Part shown: piece after piece, positions 61,166 through 64,000 of the stretch
Layout: each line of letters begins with the position of its first letter
Position numbering within the stretch: position 1 is the first letter of the stretch
From: Alphaproteobacteria bacterium
GTDB lineage: Bacteria; Pseudomonadota; Alphaproteobacteria; Micavibrionales; Micavibrionaceae
Length of the DNA: 64,000 nt
Assembly (NCBI GenBank): GCA_021775955.1
Contig: JAJFGU010000014.1
Location: 159,010-223,009, forward strand
Direction: 5' to 3'
The notes under the pieces: generated by a model
The model's input: only the letters and a program-made list of their open reading frames with translations
What the model was told of the DNA's origin: nothing
Databases searched by the model: none
Position numbers and translations under genes: made by a program

Positions 61166-62554
61166 ATGATTAAGAAAACACTCATCCTTTCCTCAGCGGC
61201 AATGTTGATGGCGGTAACAAGTCCGGCATTGGCAGCCGACATGTCGATGAAGGAGATACAGGCTCAGCTCCAACAGCTGGCCGCGCAGGTTGAAAATCTC
61301 TCGAACGTTGTTGAACAGCAAAACGAGGTCATCAGGCAACAAGACGTCGAGCTTAAAGCGCAGAAACAGGCCTCTGTCGAAGCGCTTGCCAACATCACAC
61401 CGGCGGCGGGCGGCGCGGGCAGCAATGTCAAAATTACGATGAAGCCAATGCCGAAAATTGAATCGGCGGATGGGAAATATTCATTCCAGCCCTTTGGCCG
61501 GGTGCATCTGGACGCCACGCATTTCGATGATGATATGAAAGACCATGCCAGTAACGCCAATTTCCGCCGCGCACGTCTTGGTATGAAAGGCAATCTGGGT
61601 GAAGATTTTAAATACAAATCTGAAATCGATTTTGCTGAAGAGGCCGTCAACTTCAAGGAAGTGACCCTGACCTATACGGGGCTGGACGCCGCCGATATCA
61701 AAGTTGGTCATCAAAAGCCTGCTTTTGGTATGGAGCAAAACACCAGTTCCAATTACATCATGTTCACTGAGCGCTCCGCACCCACTAATGCTTTTACGCG
61801 CGATGAGGAAATCGGTGCCAATGTTCTGGCCGGTGGTGATAACTGGTCACTAACCGGTGGCATCTTTAACGAAGATGCCGGCAATGATGACACCGGCGAG
61901 GACGAAGACATCACGGTTGATATTCGCGGCTCCGTCAATGTTTTGGGGATGACCAATAACACCGGCGATAATGTGCTTCATATCGGTGGCGGCATCAGCC
62001 ACCGTTATCCAACCGGCACGATTAACTTCGATGCCAAGCCAGCCGGTGATGGCGATGATATCATTGACACAGGCGCTATTGGATCAGTTGACGACGTGGG
62101 TGTCTACGGCGTGGAACTGGCAGCTGTGTTCGGTCCGGTCAGTTTTCAGGGAGAGTATTTCATGACCGATGTCAGCCGCAGCGGCGGAATGCCGGATGCC
62201 GAGTTTGACGGCCATTATGCTCAGGCTGGCTGGTTTATCACCGGTGAGAGCAGACCTTATAAAGGCAAAATTGGTAATTTCAGCCGCGTCAAGCCGAACA
62301 AGCCTTTCAGCCTGAGTGAGGGTGGACCCGGTGCCTGGGAAGTTCTGGCCCGCTACGAAAATGTTGATCTGAATGATGACAGTGCCGGTATCATGGGCGG
62401 CGAGCTCGATAATGTCAGTGTCGGTGTAAACTGGCACCTGACCGACCATGTCCGCTTGATGGGCAATGTGATAGATGTTGATACAGACAGCAATGCGGTT
62501 GTAGCCGATGATGATCCGACTCTCTATAATTTCCGTGCGCAGTGGGACTTTTAG
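61166..62554 (+). CDS. Porin, phosphate-selective OprO/OprP-like family
   Basis: The 462-residue protein has a signal peptide (about residues 1-23, ending ALAADM), a helical N-terminal coiled coil (about 27-75) with Gln-rich repeats, then a beta-barrel. It ends with ...LYNFRAQWDF, a C-terminal Phe as expected for outer-membrane barrels. Segments such as FQPFGRVHLDATHF and GHQKPAFGMEQNTSSNYIMF suggest the OprO/P porin family; phosphate selectivity is not certain. The N-terminal coiled coil could extend into the periplasm and form a trimer. The stop lies 49 bases before the next gene. Confidence 0.85.
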   Translation: MIKKTLILSSAAMLMAVTSPALAADMSMKEIQAQLQQLAAQVENLSNVVEQQNEVIRQQDVELKAQKQASVEALANITPAAGGAGSNVKITMKPMPKIESADGKYSFQPFGRVHLDATHFDDDMKDHASNANFRRARLGMKGNLGEDFKYKSEIDFAEEAVNFKEVTLTYTGLDAADIKVGHQKPAFGMEQNTSSNYIMFTERSAPTNAFTRDEEIGANVLAGGDNWSLTGGIFNEDAGNDDTGEDEDITVDIRGSVNVLGMTNNTGDNVLHIGGGISHRYPTGTINFDAKPAGDGDDIIDTGAIGSVDDVGVYGVELAAVFGPVSFQGEYFMTDVSRSGGMPDAEFDGHYAQAGWFITGESRPYKGKIGNFSRVKPNKPFSLSEGGPGAWEVLARYENVDLNDDSAGIMGGELDNVSVGVNWHLTDHVRLMGNVIDVDTDSNAVVADDDPTLYNFRAQWDF

Positions 62555-62603
62555 GGGTTTTTTGATTATTCCAAAGACGTTAGACTTATTTAGGGAAGGT
62601 ACC

Positions 62604-63326
62604 ATGCTCAAATCCGATCACGATCATTCCCCCGAAGCCATCGCCGCGCGCCTGAGCGAAGGGCCGTCCGTGCATTATCTGCGCGAGTGGGTTTATGGCG
62701 GCATTGACGGCGTGGTCACGACCTTTGCGATTGTCGCCGGGGTTGTCGGCGCCAATTTATCACCGGTGATAGTTCTAATACTGGGCGTAGCGAATTTAAT
62801 TGGTGACGGCTTCTCCATGGGAGCTGGCGCCTATTCCAGCGCCAAAGCCGAAGAAGATAATTACGCCCGCCTGCGGGAAATTGAGGCCGGTCATATTGAA
62901 AAATATCCTGAAGGTGAGAAAGAGGAAATCCGCCAGATTTTTGCCGCCAAAGGCATTGAAGGGGAGAGTCTGGAAAATCTTGTTGAAACTATTTCCGGTG
63001 ACGAAAAGCTCTGGATCGATATCATGATGCAGGAGGAATACGGCATGTCTGCGCCTCTGCATACTGCGATTAATACTGCTATTCATACATTTTTGGCTTT
63101 TGTGGTGTGCGGGGCGATGCCGCTGCTGCCGTTTTTGATGAAAACCCCGTTCCAGGCGGCTGCGTCTCTTGTGCTGGCGGCGCTGACCTTTTTTGCCATC
63201 GGTTCGTTTAAAAGTATTTGGTCGGTCAAGCCCTGGTGGCGCGAAGGGGTGGGAACCATGGCGATTGGCTTGATTGCGGCGGGGCTGGCTTTTGTTATCG
63301 GCTATGGTTTGCGGCATTTGATATAA
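62604..63326 (+). CDS. VIT1/CCC1-family membrane transporter
   Basis: The 240-residue protein has HYLREWVYGGIDGVVTTFAIVAG and GVANLIGDGFSMGAGAYSS, the conserved helices of VIT1/CCC1 iron/manganese exporters, a cytoplasmic Glu/Asp-rich linker about residues 95-130 and three further helices. It would move Fe(II) or Mn(II) out of the cytoplasm. The start at 62604 has GGGAAGG eight bases upstream; the longer frame upstream is inside the porin gene. A long hairpin follows the stop. Confidence 0.88.
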   Translation: MLKSDHDHSPEAIAARLSEGPSVHYLREWVYGGIDGVVTTFAIVAGVVGANLSPVIVLILGVANLIGDGFSMGAGAYSSAKAEEDNYARLREIEAGHIEKYPEGEKEEIRQIFAAKGIEGESLENLVETISGDEKLWIDIMMQEEYGMSAPLHTAINTAIHTFLAFVVCGAMPLLPFLMKTPFQAAASLVLAALTFFAIGSFKSIWSVKPWWREGVGTMAIGLIAAGLAFVIGYGLRHLI

Positions 63327-63330
63327 AATA

Positions 63331-63364
63331 AGAAGACCCCTTCAAAACCATGAAGAGGTCTTCC
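63331..63364 (+). terminator. Probable terminator after the VIT1/CCC1 gene
   Basis: AAGACCCCTTCA and TGAAGAGGTCTT form a stem of about 12 bp with one mismatch. The downstream sequence is only mildly T-rich, so this may be weak. Confidence 0.55.
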
Positions 63365-63562
63365 TCGTGCATCAGCACGGAGAGGGAAGAACGAAATTAC
63401 GGCGGTTGAGGGCCGCTTTCTCGCTTTCATCATTGAATTCGTTTGAATTCATTAAAAGATACATGGGGCGTAAAAATAATTTTTCAAGCCTCCCCCAGTC
63501 CAGACAACCTGATTATGAATTTGTTGATTTTGCGGGTAAAACCTAATACTTAATACCTCAAC

Positions 63563-63636
63563 GCGGGTGTAGTTCAATGGTAGAACGTCAGCCTTCCAAG
63601 CTGAATATGCCGGTTCGATCCCGGTCACCCGCTCCA
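63563..63636 (+). tRNA. tRNA-Gly (TCC)
   Basis: 74 bases with acceptor stem GCGGGTG/CACCCGC, D arm AGTTCAATGGTAGAACG, anticodon loop CTTCCAA (anticodon TCC), T arm CCGGTTCGATCCCGG and encoded CCA. It lies upstream of tuf, a frequent tRNA-tuf arrangement. Confidence 0.96.
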
Positions 63637-63737
63637 CCCTTCGCAGTTAGCGAGCCCCTTGGCGAGCTTACGAGAAGGAGTGTCCCCCGAAGCTTTAGCG
63701 AAGGGGGGCTGGCAAATGCAAGGTGCTAACTGCTTCG

Positions 63738-63756
63738 GGTGGCAGGCCACCTTTTT
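63738..63756 (+). terminator. Terminator between tRNA-Gly and tuf
   Basis: GGTGGC and GCCACC form a six-base-pair stem with a two-base loop, followed by TTTTT. Confidence 0.75.
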
Positions 63757-63768
63757 CCTAAAAAACCA

Positions 63769-63797
63769 TTGACAGAACCCCCCTAGTTTTCTAAACC
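63769..63797 (+). promoter_or_regulatory. Candidate tuf promoter
   Basis: TTGACA (63769-63774) is a perfect -35 element; 17 bases later TAAACC (63792-63797) is a weak -10. It sits between the tRNA terminator and tuf. Confidence 0.5.
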
Positions 63798-63853
63798 AAA
63801 GTATTGGTTTTGGCCGCTAAAGGCCGTTTTTATGACAGAAAAGGTAGACGACG

Positions 63854-64000
63854 ATGAGCAAGGAAAAATTTGAACGTAACAAGCCGCATTGCAACATTGG
63901 CACAATTGGTCATGTTGATCATGGCAAGACGACGCTGACGGCGGCGATTGCCAAGAAATACGGCGCTGGCGAGAGCGTGGACGCGATCGACAAGGCTCCG
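63854..64000 (+). CDS. tuf: Elongation factor Tu (5' end, partial)
   Basis: The first 49 codons are in the window. The product starts [20 protein letters not shown], then [17 protein letters not shown] with the G1 motif GHVDHGKT, identifying EF-Tu. It delivers aminoacyl-tRNA to the ribosome. A short AAAGG precedes the ATG. The gene runs off the right edge. Confidence 0.97.
   Translation, partial: MSKEKFERNKPHCNIGTIGHVDHGKTTLTAAIAKKYGAGESVDAIDKAP

Noticed and set aside
63452..63637. Minus-strand frame reading MERVTGIEPAYSAWKADV
   Set aside because: It is the antisense translation of tRNA-Gly; such GIEPA-type peptides are a known artefact of tRNA genes.
1..64000. CRISPR array
   Set aside because: No set of regularly spaced direct repeats with unique spacers was seen; the repeats present are palindromic intergenic elements or coding repeats.

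Overview
The window looks like chromosome of an alphaproteobacterium of moderate GC content. The class call rests on a GcrA cell-cycle regulator preceded by a DnaA box and a GANTC (CcrM-type) site, on a leucine-rich leader peptide in front of leuA, and on the linked core set acpS-lepB-rnc-era next to a bifunctional RelA/SpoT protein. Order-level placement is not possible from sequence alone; the tandem pseudopilin-like surface proteins would fit a Micavibrio-like or Rhodospirillales-like lineage, but that is a guess.

Layout. 1-5000: end of alr, a VanX-type dipeptidase, mlaE-mlaF lipid-transport genes and a class A penicillin-binding protein (envelope block). 5050-15280: a surface-polysaccharide cluster with a membrane protein, an oxidoreductase, a GtrB-like glycosyltransferase, a methyltransferase, a GtrA-like protein, an OafA-like acyltransferase, a sugar C-methyltransferase and rfbG/rfbF, which make CDP-4-keto-6-deoxyglucose. 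15350-20570: tRNA-Gly(GCC), small hypothetical genes, ProXp-ala-like editing protein, LON-domain protein, a Trm112/YcaR-like protein, leuL-leuA, a family 5 uracil-DNA glycosylase and rpoZ. 20600-28320: rsh, a membrane protein, apt, a DUF2062 protein, acpS-lepB-rnc-era and gcrA. 28380-37300: an RND efflux pair followed by three tandem prepilin-like proteins with shared cysteine modules. 37300-53700: cold-shock protein, fadD, a pheT/GNAT/pheS group followed upstream by rplT-rpmI, GTCATCCC-ended palindromic repeats, an alpha/beta hydrolase, a DUF1223 protein, polA, a putative iron/2OG oxygenase and an rlmB-type methyltransferase.

53741 to about 60965 is an accessory island beside tRNA-Tyr. It carries a large serine recombinase whose last codons lie antisense within the tRNA gene, a BrnT/BrnA toxin-antitoxin pair with a palindromic operator and probably leaderless mRNA, an unrecognised three-gene operon ending in a protein with an RNxxxH (HEPN-like) motif, and a relaxase/MobC pair with a nested palindrome that could be oriT. 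No conjugation secretion genes are present, so it reads as an integrative mobilizable element with a candidate defence or toxin cassette as cargo. After the island come an OprO/P-like porin, a VIT1/CCC1 transporter, tRNA-Gly(TCC) and the start of tuf.

The most interesting items are the three-gene HEPN-like cassette with its 14-bp operator palindrome, the pseudopilin trio, and the leuA leader, where one leader segment can pair either with a decoy or with the leuA ribosome binding site. All functional names come from motif recognition by eye; no database search was run.
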